A stretch of DNA of 64,000 nucleotides, taken from Tessaracoccus sp. MC1865 (lineage in GTDB: Bacteria; Actinomycetota; Actinomycetes; Propionibacteriales; Propionibacteriaceae). The notes beneath the pieces were generated by a model, which saw only the letters and a list, made by a program, of their open reading frames with translations, had not been told where the DNA came from and searched no databases. Both the position numbers and the translations under genes were made by a program. Location of the stretch: contig NZ_CP072596.1 of NCBI RefSeq assembly GCF_017815535.1, forward strand, positions 992,001 through 1,056,000. Direction: 5' to 3'. The first letter of the stretch is position 1; each line of letters starts with the position of its first letter. Positions 47,067 through 57,922 of the stretch are shown piece by piece.

Positions 47067-47447
47067 GTGCGTTCCTGTTCCCGTACCGCGTGTGCCGCCC
47101 CGGCGGTGGCGACGATGACGTACGTCTATGCAGACTCCACGGCGGTCCTGGGGCCCCTGTCGCTGACGCCGGAACCGGGGATCTACGACCTGTGCCAGCG
47201 CCACGCGGAGCGCACCAGCCCGCCGAACGGCTGGGAGATGATCCGGCTGCCGCTCAACGGCACCGCCCCCGCCCCCACGCAGGAGACGTCCGACGACCTC
47301 ATGGCGCTGGCGGATGCGGTGCGGGCCATCGGCCTACGGAATGACGACGTCGCGCCGCCGCTGACCAGCGTGGTCATCCCCGTCGTCGCCGCTGCGCCCG
47401 ATCCGGCCCGTGGCGGCCACCTGCGGCTCGTCCCGACGGGCGAGTGA
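47067..47447 (+). CDS. DUF3499 family protein
   Basis: A 126-residue protein beginning VRSCSRTACAAPAVATM; the paired Cys and a later CQRHAERTSPP make a zinc-ribbon-like pattern typical of DUF3499 (M. tuberculosis Rv3258c). The rest is Ala/Pro-rich. Function unknown. GTG 47067 was chosen because of the leaderless hexamer, and an ATG at 47049 is rejected because it lies upstream of that hexamer. It precedes phosphomannomutase, as in mycobacteria. Confidence 0.85.
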   Translation: MRSCSRTACAAPAVATMTYVYADSTAVLGPLSLTPEPGIYDLCQRHAERTSPPNGWEMIRLPLNGTAPAPTQETSDDLMALADAVRAIGLRNDDVAPPLTSVVIPVVAAAPDPARGGHLRLVPTGE

Positions 47448-47457
47448 CCAGGTTCGC

Positions 47458-47463
47458 TACCCT
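47458..47463 (+). promoter_or_regulatory. -10 element of phosphomannomutase gene, leaderless type
   Basis: TACCCT, then 6 bases, then GTG at 47470. Confidence 0.5.
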
Positions 47464-47469
47464 GAGCAG

Positions 47470-48828
47470 GTGCTTGAGCGAGACATCTTCAAGGCCAACG
47501 ACATCCGCGGCATCGTCGTCGGCGACAACCCACAGTGGGACCTTGACGGGGCCCGGGCGCTGGGCGCCGCCTTCGTCGAGTTGCTCGAGCCGGAGGAATT
47601 CGTGCTCGGCCGCGACATGCGGGTGCTCGGCCGCGAACTGTCCTGGGCCTTCATCGACGGGGCGCGCCGCGCCGGCGCCTCCGTGGTGGACATCGGCCTC
47701 AGCTCGACGGACCAGCTGTGGTTCGCGTCGGGCCAGCTGAGCCTGCCCGGCGTGCAGTTCACCGCCAGCCACAACCCGTCCGAATACAACGGCATCAAGT
47801 TCTGCCTGGCGGACGCCAGGCCCGTGCCGCCGGATTTCATGAACCGGCTGCGTGACCTCGCCGCCACGGTCGAACTCGGCGACGAGGTGCGGGGCGAGGT
47901 CCGCGAACTCGACTGCCTGGAGGACTACGCGGACAAGCTCGGCGATCTGGTCCCGGCCACGGGGGAGCGCGAGCTCACCGTCGTTGTCGACGCGGGCAAC
48001 GGCATGGCCGGTCACACCGCGCTGACCGCGCTGGCCGGGCGATCCCTCGACATCGTCGGCCTCTACCTCGACCTGGACGGCTCGTTCCCGAACCATCCTG
48101 CCAACCCCCTGGAGCCCGCGAACCTAGTCGACGCGCAGCGCGCCGTCGTCGACAACGACGCCGACCTCGGTCTGGTCTTCGACGGCGACGCCGACCGCTG
48201 CTTCATCATCGACGAGCAGGGCGAGGTGGTGGACCCCTCGGTCATCACCGCCATGATCGCGGTGGCGGAACTGGCGAAGCACCCCGGTTCCACCATCGTG
48301 ACCAACACCATCACCTCCTGGGGCGTCGGCGAGGCCGTGGAGGCGGCCGGCGGCACCATCCGGCAGTCGCGCGTGGGCCACACCTACGTCAAGGCGCTGA
48401 TGGCCGAGACCGGCGCCGTCTTCGGCGGGGAACACTCCGCGCACTACTACTTCCGCGACTTCTGGTCGGCCGACACCGGCATGCTCGCAGCGCTGCACGT
48501 GATCGAACTGCTCCGCTCCGCGGACAGGCCGCTCTCGCAGCTGGCCGCCGTCTACGACTCCTACCGCCGCTCCGGCGAACTCAACTCCACCGTCGACGAC
48601 GCGGAGGCCTGCATGGACGCGGTCGCCGCCGCGTTCGAGGGCAGGGGAGAGGCGGACCGGCTCGACGGGCTGAGCGTCCGCAACCCTACGGAGGGCTGGT
48701 GGATCAACCTGCGCCCCAGCAACACCGAGCCGCTCCTGCGGCTGAACGTGGAGGCCCGCAACCAGGCCACGATGGAAGCCCTGCGCGACGAGGTGCTCGC
48801 CCTCGTCCGGGCCGGGCAGCCCGACTAA
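47470..48828 (+). CDS. manB: Phosphomannomutase
   Basis: A 452-residue hexose-phosphate mutase converting mannose 6-phosphate to mannose 1-phosphate, the step before ManC. FKANDIRGIV starts the family pattern; FTASHNPSEYNGIK holds the phosphoserine; VFDGDADRC binds magnesium; GGEHSAHYYFRD binds the sugar; RPSNTEPLLR binds phosphate. It corresponds to M. tuberculosis Rv3257c. Trm112-like and SIS-domain genes follow. Confidence 0.94.
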   Translation: MLERDIFKANDIRGIVVGDNPQWDLDGARALGAAFVELLEPEEFVLGRDMRVLGRELSWAFIDGARRAGASVVDIGLSSTDQLWFASGQLSLPGVQFTASHNPSEYNGIKFCLADARPVPPDFMNRLRDLAATVELGDEVRGEVRELDCLEDYADKLGDLVPATGERELTVVVDAGNGMAGHTALTALAGRSLDIVGLYLDLDGSFPNHPANPLEPANLVDAQRAVVDNDADLGLVFDGDADRCFIIDEQGEVVDPSVITAMIAVAELAKHPGSTIVTNTITSWGVGEAVEAAGGTIRQSRVGHTYVKALMAETGAVFGGEHSAHYYFRDFWSADTGMLAALHVIELLRSADRPLSQLAAVYDSYRRSGELNSTVDDAEACMDAVAAAFEGRGEADRLDGLSVRNPTEGWWINLRPSNTEPLLRLNVEARNQATMEALRDEVLALVRAGQPD

Positions 48829-48854
48829 GCTGACTTCACCACTGAGGAGGAACC

Positions 48855-49043
48855 ATGGCCGAAACTCTCGAGCTGTCGCCCGAATTCATGGCGATCGCCG
48901 CGTGCCCCGCGTGCCACGCCAAGTTCGCCGTCGACTACGACCAGCAGGAACTCGTGTGCACCAACAACGCCTGTGCGCTGGCGTACCCGGTGCGCGACGG
49001 GATCCCCGTGCTGCTCATCGACCAGGCCCGTAGCACCCAGTGA
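48855..49043 (+). CDS. Trm112-family zinc-ribbon protein
   Basis: A 62-residue protein with CPACH and CTNNAC as two Cys pairs of a zinc ribbon and the closing YPVRDGIPVLLIDQA typical of Trm112/YcaR proteins. Bacterial members activate or stabilise partner enzymes, often methyltransferases. GAGGAGGAACC precedes the ATG. It overlaps the SIS-domain gene by GTGA, so that protein is a likely partner. Confidence 0.88.
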   Translation: MAETLELSPEFMAIAACPACHAKFAVDYDQQELVCTNNACALAYPVRDGIPVLLIDQARSTQ

Positions 49044-50062
49044 ACGGCCCCCAGTTCGACGATTCGCGCCTCGAAGCTGCTGATCTCGAGCAGCACGAGG
49101 GCCTTCGCGCCCTGGCCATGGCCGGTGCCCGCATCCGGCGCGCCGCGCTGACCGAGCCGCACGGGCACCTCGAGCGGGCAGACCGCCCGCGGGGTGTGCT
49201 GGCGATGGGTGCCGAGTCCAGGCTGGTGCGCGCCGTGCTCGAGCCCGCCTGCCCGGTGCCGTTCATGGCCTGGCCGGGCCCCGGGCTGCCCGCCTGGGTG
49301 GGTCCTCTGGACCTCGCGGTCATCCTCGGGACCACGGACACCCCCGGGTGGGTGGTGCAGTGCGCCGCGGAGGCCAACCGTCGTGGCGCCACGCTGATCG
49401 TCGCCGCCCCGGAGGATTGCGAACTGACGGAGGTGACGCGCTCCAACACCACCACGCTGATTCCGCTGGAGGAGAACGACCCCGTCGCGGCCGCCGTGTC
49501 TGTGCTGGCCCAGCTGGGCGCGCTCGGGCTCGGGCCGCTGGTGTACCCCGAACATGTGGCAGACGCGGCAGACCTCGTGGCCGAGGCGTGCGCGCCCACA
49601 AGTGACCTGTCGGAGAACCCCGGCAAGGAGCTCGCGCTCGCGCTCGCGGACAGGTTGCCGCTGATCTGGGGTGGCACGACGCTGGCCGCACGTGCGTCGC
49701 GGCGCATAGCCGAAGCGGTCCGCCGCGCCTGTGGTCGCCCCGCCCTCGCCGCAGATGCGTCGGAGATCCGCACCCTGCTGACCTCCGCCCCCATCCGTGA
49801 CCCGTTCGCAGACCCCTTCGACGGCGACTCCGAGACCCAGCCGGTGCTGGTCCTGCTCGACGACGACAAACTGCCGGACCGGGTGTCCGGCGTGGCGATG
49901 GACCTGGCTGACGTGGCCGAATCGCGCGGCCTGCGGGTCGCCCGCGTCTCGTCCGGCGACGCGGACCTCGGCGCCACGGACGTCGAGCGCTACATCACGT
50001 TGCTGCAGAAGGGCCTCTACGGCGCTGCTTACCTGGAGATCGGCCTGACCGCCACCGAGTGA
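49040..50062 (+). CDS. SIS-domain protein, phosphosugar isomerase-like (Rv3256c type)
   Basis: A 340-residue protein with an Ala-rich alpha/beta fold of the sugar isomerase (SIS) family. [18 protein letters not shown] and the C-terminal PVLVLLDDD region resemble bifunctional phosphoglucose/phosphomannose isomerases, but the sugar-binding loops are weak. In mycobacteria the equivalent gene sits between manB and manA. GTG 49040 overlaps the Trm112 stop. A role in mannose 6-phosphate supply is inferred, not shown. Confidence 0.75.
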   Translation: MNGPQFDDSRLEAADLEQHEGLRALAMAGARIRRAALTEPHGHLERADRPRGVLAMGAESRLVRAVLEPACPVPFMAWPGPGLPAWVGPLDLAVILGTTDTPGWVVQCAAEANRRGATLIVAAPEDCELTEVTRSNTTTLIPLEENDPVAAAVSVLAQLGALGLGPLVYPEHVADAADLVAEACAPTSDLSENPGKELALALADRLPLIWGGTTLAARASRRIAEAVRRACGRPALAADASEIRTLLTSAPIRDPFADPFDGDSETQPVLVLLDDDKLPDRVSGVAMDLADVAESRGLRVARVSSGDADLGATDVERYITLLQKGLYGAAYLEIGLTATE

Positions 50063-50066
50063 CCGA

Positions 50067-50072
50067 TATCCT
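50067..50072 (+). promoter_or_regulatory. -10 element of aroQ, leaderless type
   Basis: TATCCT, then 6 bases, then ATG at 50079. Confidence 0.5.
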
Positions 50073-50078
50073 CAGCGC

Positions 50079-50501
50079 ATGCGCAAGGTTCTCGTCCTCA
50101 ACGGCCCCAACCTCGGCCGGCTCGGTACCCGTCAGCCGGAGATCTACGGCGCCATGACCTACGCCGGCCTAGCCGAGCACCTCGTCGAGACCGGTGAAGG
50201 CATGGGCCTCGAGGTCGACGTCCGGCAGACGGAGCACGAGGGCCAGATGATCGAGTGGCTCCACGAGGCGGCCGACGGTGGCCTCCCCGTCGTCCTCAAC
50301 GCAGGGGCCTGGACGCACTACTCGTATGCCATCGCGGATGCTGCGGCGCTGACCACGTACGTGGAGGTGCACATCTCCAACGTGCACGCGCGCGAGGGTT
50401 TCCGGGAACACAGCGTGCTGTCGGCCAAGGCGGCCGGCATCATCATCGGCTGCGGCGTGGGTGGATATGACCTCGCGCTGGCCCACGTGGCCGCCATGTA
50501 G
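50079..50501 (+). CDS. aroQ: Type II 3-dehydroquinate dehydratase
   Basis: A 140-residue dodecameric-type dehydroquinase of the shikimate pathway. [18 protein letters not shown] is the N-terminal signature with the catalytic Tyr loop; [15 protein letters not shown] binds substrate; [17 protein letters not shown] includes the catalytic His. The other shikimate genes are not nearby, so its place between a sugar-isomerase gene and ahcY is unusual. Its TAG stop forms part of the ahcY -10 hexamer. Confidence 0.95.
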   Translation: MRKVLVLNGPNLGRLGTRQPEIYGAMTYAGLAEHLVETGEGMGLEVDVRQTEHEGQMIEWLHEAADGGLPVVLNAGAWTHYSYAIADAAALTTYVEVHISNVHAREGFREHSVLSAKAAGIIIGCGVGGYDLALAHVAAM

Positions 50502-50504
50502 AGT
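50499..50504 (+). promoter_or_regulatory. -10 element of ahcY overlapping the aroQ stop codon
   Basis: TAGAGT, then 7 bases, then the GTG at 50512. The TAG is the aroQ stop. Confidence 0.45.
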
Positions 50505-50511
50505 TGGGCCC

Positions 50512-51936
<1,425 letters not shown>

Positions 51937-51958
51937 GCGAACCCGCTACCGAAACGAG

Positions 51959-51986
51959 TCGCCGGCGAGCACCTGCTCGCCGGCGA
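51959..51986 (+). terminator. Intrinsic terminator after ahcY
   Basis: A perfect 12-bp stem (TCGCCGGCGAGC and its complement, loop ACCT) followed by TTCTTTT, a classic rho-independent terminator. Confidence 0.9.
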
Positions 51987-52008
51987 TTCTTTTGCCCAAC
52001 AGTTGGTG

Positions 52009-52251
52009 TTACTCGCCCGGCCTCAGCGTCTGCCAGATCTCCTTGCACTCAGGGCACACCGGGAACTTGTCGGGGTTCTTGGTGGGCACCCAGACCTTGC
52101 CGCACAACGCCACGACCGGCGTGCCGGTGACCATGGCTTTCATCAGCTTGTCCTTGGGCACGTAGTGCGAGAAGCGGTCTTGGTCGCCGTCCTCGAACAA
52201 CTCCGTGCGCTCGTCAACAACCGTCTGGGATCCGGGGGCCAGTTCACTCAT
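52009..52251 (-). CDS. DUF3039 family protein
   Basis: An 80-residue protein with VVALCGKVWVP and FPVCPECKEIW, a Cys...CxxC pattern that probably binds zinc, as in actinobacterial DUF3039 proteins. Function unknown. The start at 52251 has TAGAAT 7 bases upstream. It diverges from the MFS transporter gene. Confidence 0.85.
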   Translation of the reverse strand: MSELAPGSQTVVDERTELFEDGDQDRFSHYVPKDKLMKAMVTGTPVVALCGKVWVPTKNPDKFPVCPECKEIWQTLRPGE

Positions 52252-52258
52252 GCGACAG

Positions 52259-52264
52259 ATTCTA
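52259..52264 (-). promoter_or_regulatory. -10 element of the DUF3039 gene, leaderless type
   Basis: TAGAAT, then 7 bases, then ATG at 52251 on the minus strand. Confidence 0.5.
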
Positions 52265-52317
52265 CGTGGCCGCGCAGAGACACGTGCGGCACAATGGGGC
52301 GCGGCCAAGGAGGTTTC

Positions 52318-53676
52318 ATGACGCAGGGACGGTGGGCGCTCATCGTGGGCATCATGCTGAGCGTCTTCGCGGTCGCCTTCCAGGCCATCGGCATCGCGAC
52401 GGCGTTGCCCACCGTCATGGAGGACCTGGGCGCCGCCGTCCTGTACCCCTGGGCCTTCACCACCTTCGTGTCGGGCATGCTGTTGGCCGTCATCGTGGCC
52501 GGCCGGGTCACGGATCGGCGCGGCCCGTCGCTCCCCATCTATGTGGGCTTCGCGCTGTTCGGCATCGGGCTGGTGATGGGCTGGCTCGCTCCGTCGGTGT
52601 GGGTGCTGCTCGCCGGCCGCGTCGTCCAGGGCCTGGGTGCCGGCGCGCTCAACCTCACGCTGATGGTGATCGTCGCGCACGGGTTCCGGCCCGAGGACCG
52701 CCCCAAGGCCATGGCGTTGGTGTCGTTCTGTTGGCTGCTCCCGGCCTTCGTCGGCCCGCCCATCGCCGCCTGGCTGACGCTGACCAACTGGCGGCTGGTC
52801 TTCGCAGTGATGGTGCCGCTGATGGTCATCGCGTTCGCCATCACGTTGCCCGGGCTGCGGCGCGTCCAGGCGGAGTTCCACGGCGACGGCGACGTGCCGC
52901 CCGTCCCGGTCGCCGCCACCATCGCGGTGACGCTGGCGCCGTCGTTCATCCTGCTCGCCGGCCAGCCGCTGGGGCTCTGGCGTTGGGTCTCTGCCACCGC
53001 GGGTGTGGCCGCGTTGGCCTGGGGGCTCAAGCGCATCATCGCGCCCAAGGCTTTGGGGTTCGGGCCCGGTATCCCGAGCATCGTCCTGGCCCGCGCCACC
53101 CAGGCGGGCGCCTTCTTCGCGGCCGAGACCATCGTGCTGGTCACGCTCCAGCACCTGCGCGGCTACACGCCGTTCCAGGTGGGCCTCGCGCTCACCGTCG
53201 GCAGCCTCGGGTGGACCCTCGCGTCGTGGTTGCAGGCGCAGCGCTGGGTGCCCCTCAGCCGAGACGCCTTCATCACGCTGGGGGCGGCACTCTCGGCGTT
53301 CGGGATCGCGACGCTGGTGGCTTTCGCCTGGTACGCCGGGATGCCGCTGGCGGCCGCGCTGGCCGGGTGGATCGTCGCAGGGCTGGGCATGGGGCTCACG
53401 ATGCCCAGCAGCTCCGTGGCGGTGATGGGGTTGTCGTCGCAGTTCGAGCAGGGGCGGCACCAGTCGTCGCTCCAACTGGCCGAATCGGTCGGTAACTCCG
53501 TGGTGACCGCGGTCGCCGGCGGCATCTACACCGCGCTGCTGTTTGGGGAGCCGAGGAAGCTCAGCTACACGGTGTCACTCGGTGCGGTGCTGCTCCTCGC
53601 GGTGGCGGCCATTGCGCTCAGCCGACGCATCGGTTGGATCGAGAACGAGTTGCGTGCTCAGCGCGTGAGCACGTAG
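52318..53676 (+). CDS. Major facilitator superfamily transporter
   Basis: A 452-residue polytopic membrane protein with some 12-14 helices. AGRVTDRRGPSLP between helices 2 and 3 is the MFS loop motif, and GRVVQGLGAGALNL follows as in drug/proton antiporters of the DHA2 type. Substrate unknown. AAGGAGGTTTC before the ATG is a strong site. Its 3' end overlaps the kinase gene on the other strand by 19 bases. Confidence 0.88.
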   Translation: MTQGRWALIVGIMLSVFAVAFQAIGIATALPTVMEDLGAAVLYPWAFTTFVSGMLLAVIVAGRVTDRRGPSLPIYVGFALFGIGLVMGWLAPSVWVLLAGRVVQGLGAGALNLTLMVIVAHGFRPEDRPKAMALVSFCWLLPAFVGPPIAAWLTLTNWRLVFAVMVPLMVIAFAITLPGLRRVQAEFHGDGDVPPVPVAATIAVTLAPSFILLAGQPLGLWRWVSATAGVAALAWGLKRIIAPKALGFGPGIPSIVLARATQAGAFFAAETIVLVTLQHLRGYTPFQVGLALTVGSLGWTLASWLQAQRWVPLSRDAFITLGAALSAFGIATLVAFAWYAGMPLAAALAGWIVAGLGMGLTMPSSSVAVMGLSSQFEQGRHQSSLQLAESVGNSVVTAVAGGIYTALLFGEPRKLSYTVSLGAVLLLAVAAIALSRRIGWIENELRAQRVST

Positions 53677-54779
53677 ATGGTCAGCCAGATCGTCAGGCCG
53701 AGCAGGAGCATGGCGGAACTGGTGACCCACACGTAGAACCACGGCGAGTGTGTCTCGACCGACTTCTTCGGGGCGTAGCGACCGCGGCCGATGTAGTTGT
53801 CCAGCATGGAGGCCGGGGTCTCGCTGCGAGAAGGGAGACTGCCACCGTTCTGCCTGCCGCCGCTGATCAGGGCGCCCATGGGCTGCGGCGCGGAGGGCAT
53901 CTGCCCGATCACCGCCGTCGTCGAGGTGATGGGCCGCGGCTGGTACGAGTCGCCGCCGGGGAGCTTGTCCGCCAAGCGGTCCAGCACCTCCGCGAACTGG
54001 GCGGCGGTCTGGGGGCGCCGGTTGGGATCCGGCGAGAGGGCCGAGGCCATCAGCTGGTCCAGCAGTTCCGGGGCGCCGATCTGGTCCGCGATGGCGGCCG
54101 GGCCGATGGTGTGGTTGCGGCTGAGCAACTCCGCGAGCGTCTTGACCGGGAACGGCGGGCGTCCTGTCAGCAGGGCGTAGGTGACGCAGGCCAGCGAGTA
54201 GATGTCCGAGCGCTGGTCCAGCTGCGACGAGTTGGCCTGTTCCAGCGCCATGTAGGCGGGGGTGCCGGCCGTCATGGTGTCGCGGTACTCGTCCAGCAGC
54301 GACTTCGCCACGCCGAGATCTGCGAGCATCACCCGCACGCCGCCAGACGAGTTCGTGAGCAGGATGTTGCCGGGCGTGATGTCGCGGTGCACCAGTTGGT
54401 TGCGGTGCAGCACCTCGAGCGCGCGGGCGGCCTCGGCGCAGAGCCGTAGCGCCAGGCCGGGAGCCACCATGCGCTTGCGCAACTGCTCCAGCGACCCGCC
54501 GTTGGCGAGGTCCATCACGAAGTAGGGCTGCCCCCGGTCCGTGGTGCCGATGTCGTAGACCCGCACGATGCGTTCATCCGAGATCCGGCGCAGGAGGCGC
54601 GCCTCCGCCAGGAAACGGGCGCGCACATCGTCGTTGGTGGCCCAGTTATCGGCGAGCACCTTGACGGCCACCGGCACGTCGAGCGTGTCGTCCTGGCCGC
54701 GGTAGACGGTGGCGAAAGACCCGGACCCGATACGTCCGGTGATCCTGTAGCGCCCGATCATCTCCATTGCGATAAGCAT
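53658..54779 (-). CDS. Membrane Ser/Thr protein kinase
   Basis: A 373-residue Hanks-type kinase: GSGSFATVY is the P-loop, the Lys of VAVKVL and a Glu in the next helix are kept, HRDITPGNILL is the catalytic loop, and the metal motif reads DLG instead of DFG. The APE position reads ALE. A Pro/Ser linker (about 275-345) leads to one C-terminal membrane helix and a very short outside tail, so there are no PASTA domains. Starts at 54779, 54767 or 54761 are all possible. Confidence 0.9.
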   Translation of the reverse strand: MLIAMEMIGRYRITGRIGSGSFATVYRGQDDTLDVPVAVKVLADNWATNDDVRARFLAEARLLRRISDERIVRVYDIGTTDRGQPYFVMDLANGGSLEQLRKRMVAPGLALRLCAEAARALEVLHRNQLVHRDITPGNILLTNSSGGVRVMLADLGVAKSLLDEYRDTMTAGTPAYMALEQANSSQLDQRSDIYSLACVTYALLTGRPPFPVKTLAELLSRNHTIGPAAIADQIGAPELLDQLMASALSPDPNRRPQTAAQFAEVLDRLADKLPGGDSYQPRPITSTTAVIGQMPSAPQPMGALISGGRQNGGSLPSRSETPASMLDNYIGRGRYAPKKSVETHSPWFYVWVTSSAMLLLGLTIWLTIYVLTR

Positions 54780-54836
54780 TCTCCCCTAAAAACAAGCCGC
54801 CGGGGAAGTCCGCTGATCTCTGGCATCCTTGGAACC

Positions 54837-55688
54837 ATGACGAATACCCCGCAGCAGCCCCCCGCCGGTTGGTACCCGGATCCCGCCGGATCCGGGGGTG
54901 AGAGGTTCTGGGACGGCGTTGCATGGTCGCAGTCCACCCGGGACAAGGCGGCTCCCGAGGCAGCGCCGGGCGCAGCCCCCGGTGGGTCGGCCGGGGCGTC
55001 CGGCTACGGCGCGACGCAGTCCTACGCCGGCCCCCCACAGCAGCGGGAGCAGCCCCAGCAGCAGTACAGCCAGCAGCCCTACGGGCAGCAGCCCCAGTAC
55101 GGACAGCAGCCCTATCAACCGCAGTACGGGCAGCAGCCCTACGGCGGCGTGCAGGGCTACGGCGCCGGCTACGGAGCGCAGCAGCTGCCGCGTCCGGCCG
55201 GTTTCTGGTGGCGCGTGCTGGGCTTCATCATCGACGGCCTCGTCATCATGATCCCCAACTGGCTGGTGGGCGCTGCCACCGGCATCACGGCGCGCGCCAC
55301 GGGCGCGATGGAGCAGTGGTTCCGCGACCTGATGGTCTGGTCCGAGAGCCAGACCACAGCGCCGCCGGACCTCCCGGCGGACTTCAATGAGGCGGTCCTC
55401 ATCTTGTCCCTCATCCAAGTGGCGGTGTGGGCGGTGTACCGCATCGCCATGTACGCCTGGAAGAGCGCCACGCTCGGACAGATGGCCATCGGTGCCCGCA
55501 CGGTGCCCGCCGCCAATCCGGACGCCAAGATGGGCTGGGGCACGATCGTCCTGCGCTCCATCGTGTCGCCAGTGCTCTACGCGCTGTCCTTCATCGGGCT
55601 CATCAACGGGCTCTTCGCGGCCTTCACCCCGCGCAAGCAGACACTCGCAGACCTCATCGCGCGCACCGTCGTCCTGAAGATCCGTTAG
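54837..55688 (+). CDS. RDD family membrane protein with DUF2510 N-terminus
   Basis: A 283-residue protein. AGWYPDPAGSGGERFWDG is the DUF2510 motif; then a Gln/Tyr/Pro/Gly repeat region of QQPYGQ type (about 65-115); then an RDD domain with three or four membrane helices (RPAGFWWRVLGFIIDGLV and the final RKQTLADLIARTVV). RDD proteins are thought to act in transport or membrane targeting. It diverges from the kinase gene; the disordered linker could be a substrate, which is inference. Its TAG stop joins the malQ hexamer. Confidence 0.88.
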   Translation: MTNTPQQPPAGWYPDPAGSGGERFWDGVAWSQSTRDKAAPEAAPGAAPGGSAGASGYGATQSYAGPPQQREQPQQQYSQQPYGQQPQYGQQPYQPQYGQQPYGGVQGYGAGYGAQQLPRPAGFWWRVLGFIIDGLVIMIPNWLVGAATGITARATGAMEQWFRDLMVWSESQTTAPPDLPADFNEAVLILSLIQVAVWAVYRIAMYAWKSATLGQMAIGARTVPAANPDAKMGWGTIVLRSIVSPVLYALSFIGLINGLFAAFTPRKQTLADLIARTVVLKIR

Positions 55689-55691
55689 GGT
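55686..55691 (+). promoter_or_regulatory. -10 element of malQ overlapping the upstream stop codon
   Basis: TAGGGT, then 7 bases, then the malQ GTG at 55699. The TAG is the stop of the RDD gene. Confidence 0.45.
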
Positions 55692-55698
55692 CGTTGCG

Positions 55699-57849
55699 GT
55701 GAGCGACGTGTACCCAGGGCTTGCCCAGCTGGCGGAGAAGTTCGGCATCGCCCAGGAATTCTGGGATTGGAAGGGCCGCCACCAGGCCATTCCGGCCGAG
55801 ACCATCATCGAGGTGCTCCGCGCCTTCGAGATCGACGCCTCCACCCCGCAGGCGGCCGACGACGCGCTCACCCGGCTGGAGGACGACCGCTGGCGCCGCA
55901 CCCTCCCCGCGTGCACCGTGGCGGAAGAGGGCCAGGGCATCCACGTCGACGTGCACGTCCCCGCCGGGACCTCCGTCGAGATCTCGGTGCGGCTGGAATC
56001 CGGCGAGACCCGCACCACGTGGCAGTCGGAGAACGCCAGACCGGACCGGTGGGTCGACGGTGCACCCATCGGGGAGGCGACCTTCTGGCTGGGCGACGAC
56101 CTGCCCATCGGTTACCACGAGATCGTGGCGCACACCGTCGCCGGCAAGCACCGGTCGTCGCTGATCATCACGCCGAGCTTCGTCGGCTTCCCCACGCGCA
56201 TGCGCGGCGACCGGATCTGGGGCTACGGCACCCAGCTGTACTCGGTCACCTCCTCGCGTTCCTGGGGCATCGGCGACCTGGGCGACCTGGCAGACCTCAT
56301 CACCTGGTCCGGCACGCGCCAGTTCGCCGGCTACGTGCTGATCAACCCGCTCCACGCGGCTGAGCCGGCACCCCCGATCGAGCCGTCGCCGTACCTGCCC
56401 GCCAGCCGCCGGTTCATCAACCCCATCTACATCCACCCCGAATCCATCCCCGAGTACGCCACCCTCGGCAAGGACGAGCGCAAGCGGATCAAGCTGTTGC
56501 TGGAGCAGGCGCAGGAGGCGGCCGACACCTCCGGCATCGTGGACCGCAACGCCATCTGGCCGTTGAAGCTCGAGGCCCTGCGGATCATCCACGGGGCGGG
56601 CATGCGCCCGGCCAGGCACATCGCGTTCCAGGACTTCCGCGGCCGCGAGGGCATCGGCCTGCGGTTCTTCGCACTCTGGAGCGCACTGAGCATCGAGTTC
56701 GGTCAGTTCTGGGCGGAGTGGCCGGAGGCCTACCGCTCGCCCTCGTCGCCCGCGGTGGCTGCCTTCGCGGAGGCGAACGCCGAGGAGGTGGACTTCTTCG
56801 AGTGGCTGCAGTGGGTGGCGCAGACGCAGGTGTCCGCCGCCCAGACCGTCGCCGACGAGGTGGGCATGCCGGTGGGCATCGTCACAGACCTCGCCGTCGG
56901 CGTGCACCGCTACGGCGCCGAGACGTGGATGATGCCTGACGTGTTCGCCCAAGGCATGAGCGTCGGGGCACCGCCGGACCAGTACAACCAGTCGGGGCAG
57001 GACTGGGGCCAGCCGCCCTGGCGCCCTGACCGGCTCGAGGAACTGGCCTACGAACCGTTCCGTGCCATGGTGGCGGCGGCGTTGCGCCGCGTCGGTGGCC
57101 TGCGGGTGGACCACATCATCGGCATGTTCCGCCTGTGGTGGGTGCCGCAGGGGCTGGGCCCCACCGCAGGCACCTACGTGCGCAACAACCACGAGGCCAT
57201 GATCGGCATCCTGGCGTTGGAGGCGCAGCGCGCCCAGGCACTCGTCGTCGGGGAAGACCTCGGCACGGTGGAGCCCTGGGTGCGCGACTACCTCTCACGC
57301 CGTGGGCTCCTCGGCACCTCGGTGCTGTGGTTCGAATCCGGGCTGCAGGGGGAACCGCTCGACGCCCAGTGGTGGCGCGAGTACTGCATGGCCTCGGTCA
57401 CCACTCACGACCTTCCGCCGACGCTGGGCTACCTCGCCGGCGACCACGTCCGGCTCCGGCATGACCTGGGGCTGCTCACGGAGCCGCTCGAGACCGAACT
57501 CGCCGCGGCGCAGCAGGAGCAGGCTGACTGGGTGACCAAGCTCATCGTCGACGGCCTGCTGGATCCCGCGCACCGCGACGACCCCGTCGAGGTCATGCTC
57601 GCGCTGCACCAATTCCTGCTGCGAACGCCGTCGAAGGTGCTGCTCGCGGCCCTCGCCGACGCGGTGGGGGAGCGCCGGGCCCAGAACCAGCCGGGCACCA
57701 TCAACGAGTACCCGAACTGGCGGGTACCGCTGGGCGACGCCACCGGGCATCGCCTGGACCTGGCGGAGATCTTCCAGGCCGAGCTGCCTCGACGCCTGGC
57801 CGCGGTGATGAACGGGGTCGACAGCCAGCCCGAGTCGCGCTGGGGCTGA
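55699..57849 (+). CDS. malQ: 4-alpha-glucanotransferase (amylomaltase)
   Basis: A 716-residue GH77 enzyme that transfers alpha-1,4-glucan segments in maltodextrin and glycogen metabolism. The N-terminal 150 residues are the extra beta domain of the long actinobacterial type. GIVTDLAVGVHRYGAETW carries the nucleophile Asp, VVGEDLGTVEPWVR the acid/base Glu, and TTHDLPPTLGYL the third carboxylate. GTG 55699 was chosen from the family start and the -10 hexamer 7 bases upstream. Confidence 0.94.
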   Translation: MSDVYPGLAQLAEKFGIAQEFWDWKGRHQAIPAETIIEVLRAFEIDASTPQAADDALTRLEDDRWRRTLPACTVAEEGQGIHVDVHVPAGTSVEISVRLESGETRTTWQSENARPDRWVDGAPIGEATFWLGDDLPIGYHEIVAHTVAGKHRSSLIITPSFVGFPTRMRGDRIWGYGTQLYSVTSSRSWGIGDLGDLADLITWSGTRQFAGYVLINPLHAAEPAPPIEPSPYLPASRRFINPIYIHPESIPEYATLGKDERKRIKLLLEQAQEAADTSGIVDRNAIWPLKLEALRIIHGAGMRPARHIAFQDFRGREGIGLRFFALWSALSIEFGQFWAEWPEAYRSPSSPAVAAFAEANAEEVDFFEWLQWVAQTQVSAAQTVADEVGMPVGIVTDLAVGVHRYGAETWMMPDVFAQGMSVGAPPDQYNQSGQDWGQPPWRPDRLEELAYEPFRAMVAAALRRVGGLRVDHIIGMFRLWWVPQGLGPTAGTYVRNNHEAMIGILALEAQRAQALVVGEDLGTVEPWVRDYLSRRGLLGTSVLWFESGLQGEPLDAQWWREYCMASVTTHDLPPTLGYLAGDHVRLRHDLGLLTEPLETELAAAQQEQADWVTKLIVDGLLDPAHRDDPVEVMLALHQFLLRTPSKVLLAALADAVGERRAQNQPGTINEYPNWRVPLGDATGHRLDLAEIFQAELPRRLAAVMNGVDSQPESRWG

Positions 57850-57922
57850 CCCCTGGGTGAGCACGCATCCTGCGCCCTGTGGTGCGGCATACTCGGGCCA
57901 GTCGTTGAACGGAAGGTGCCCC

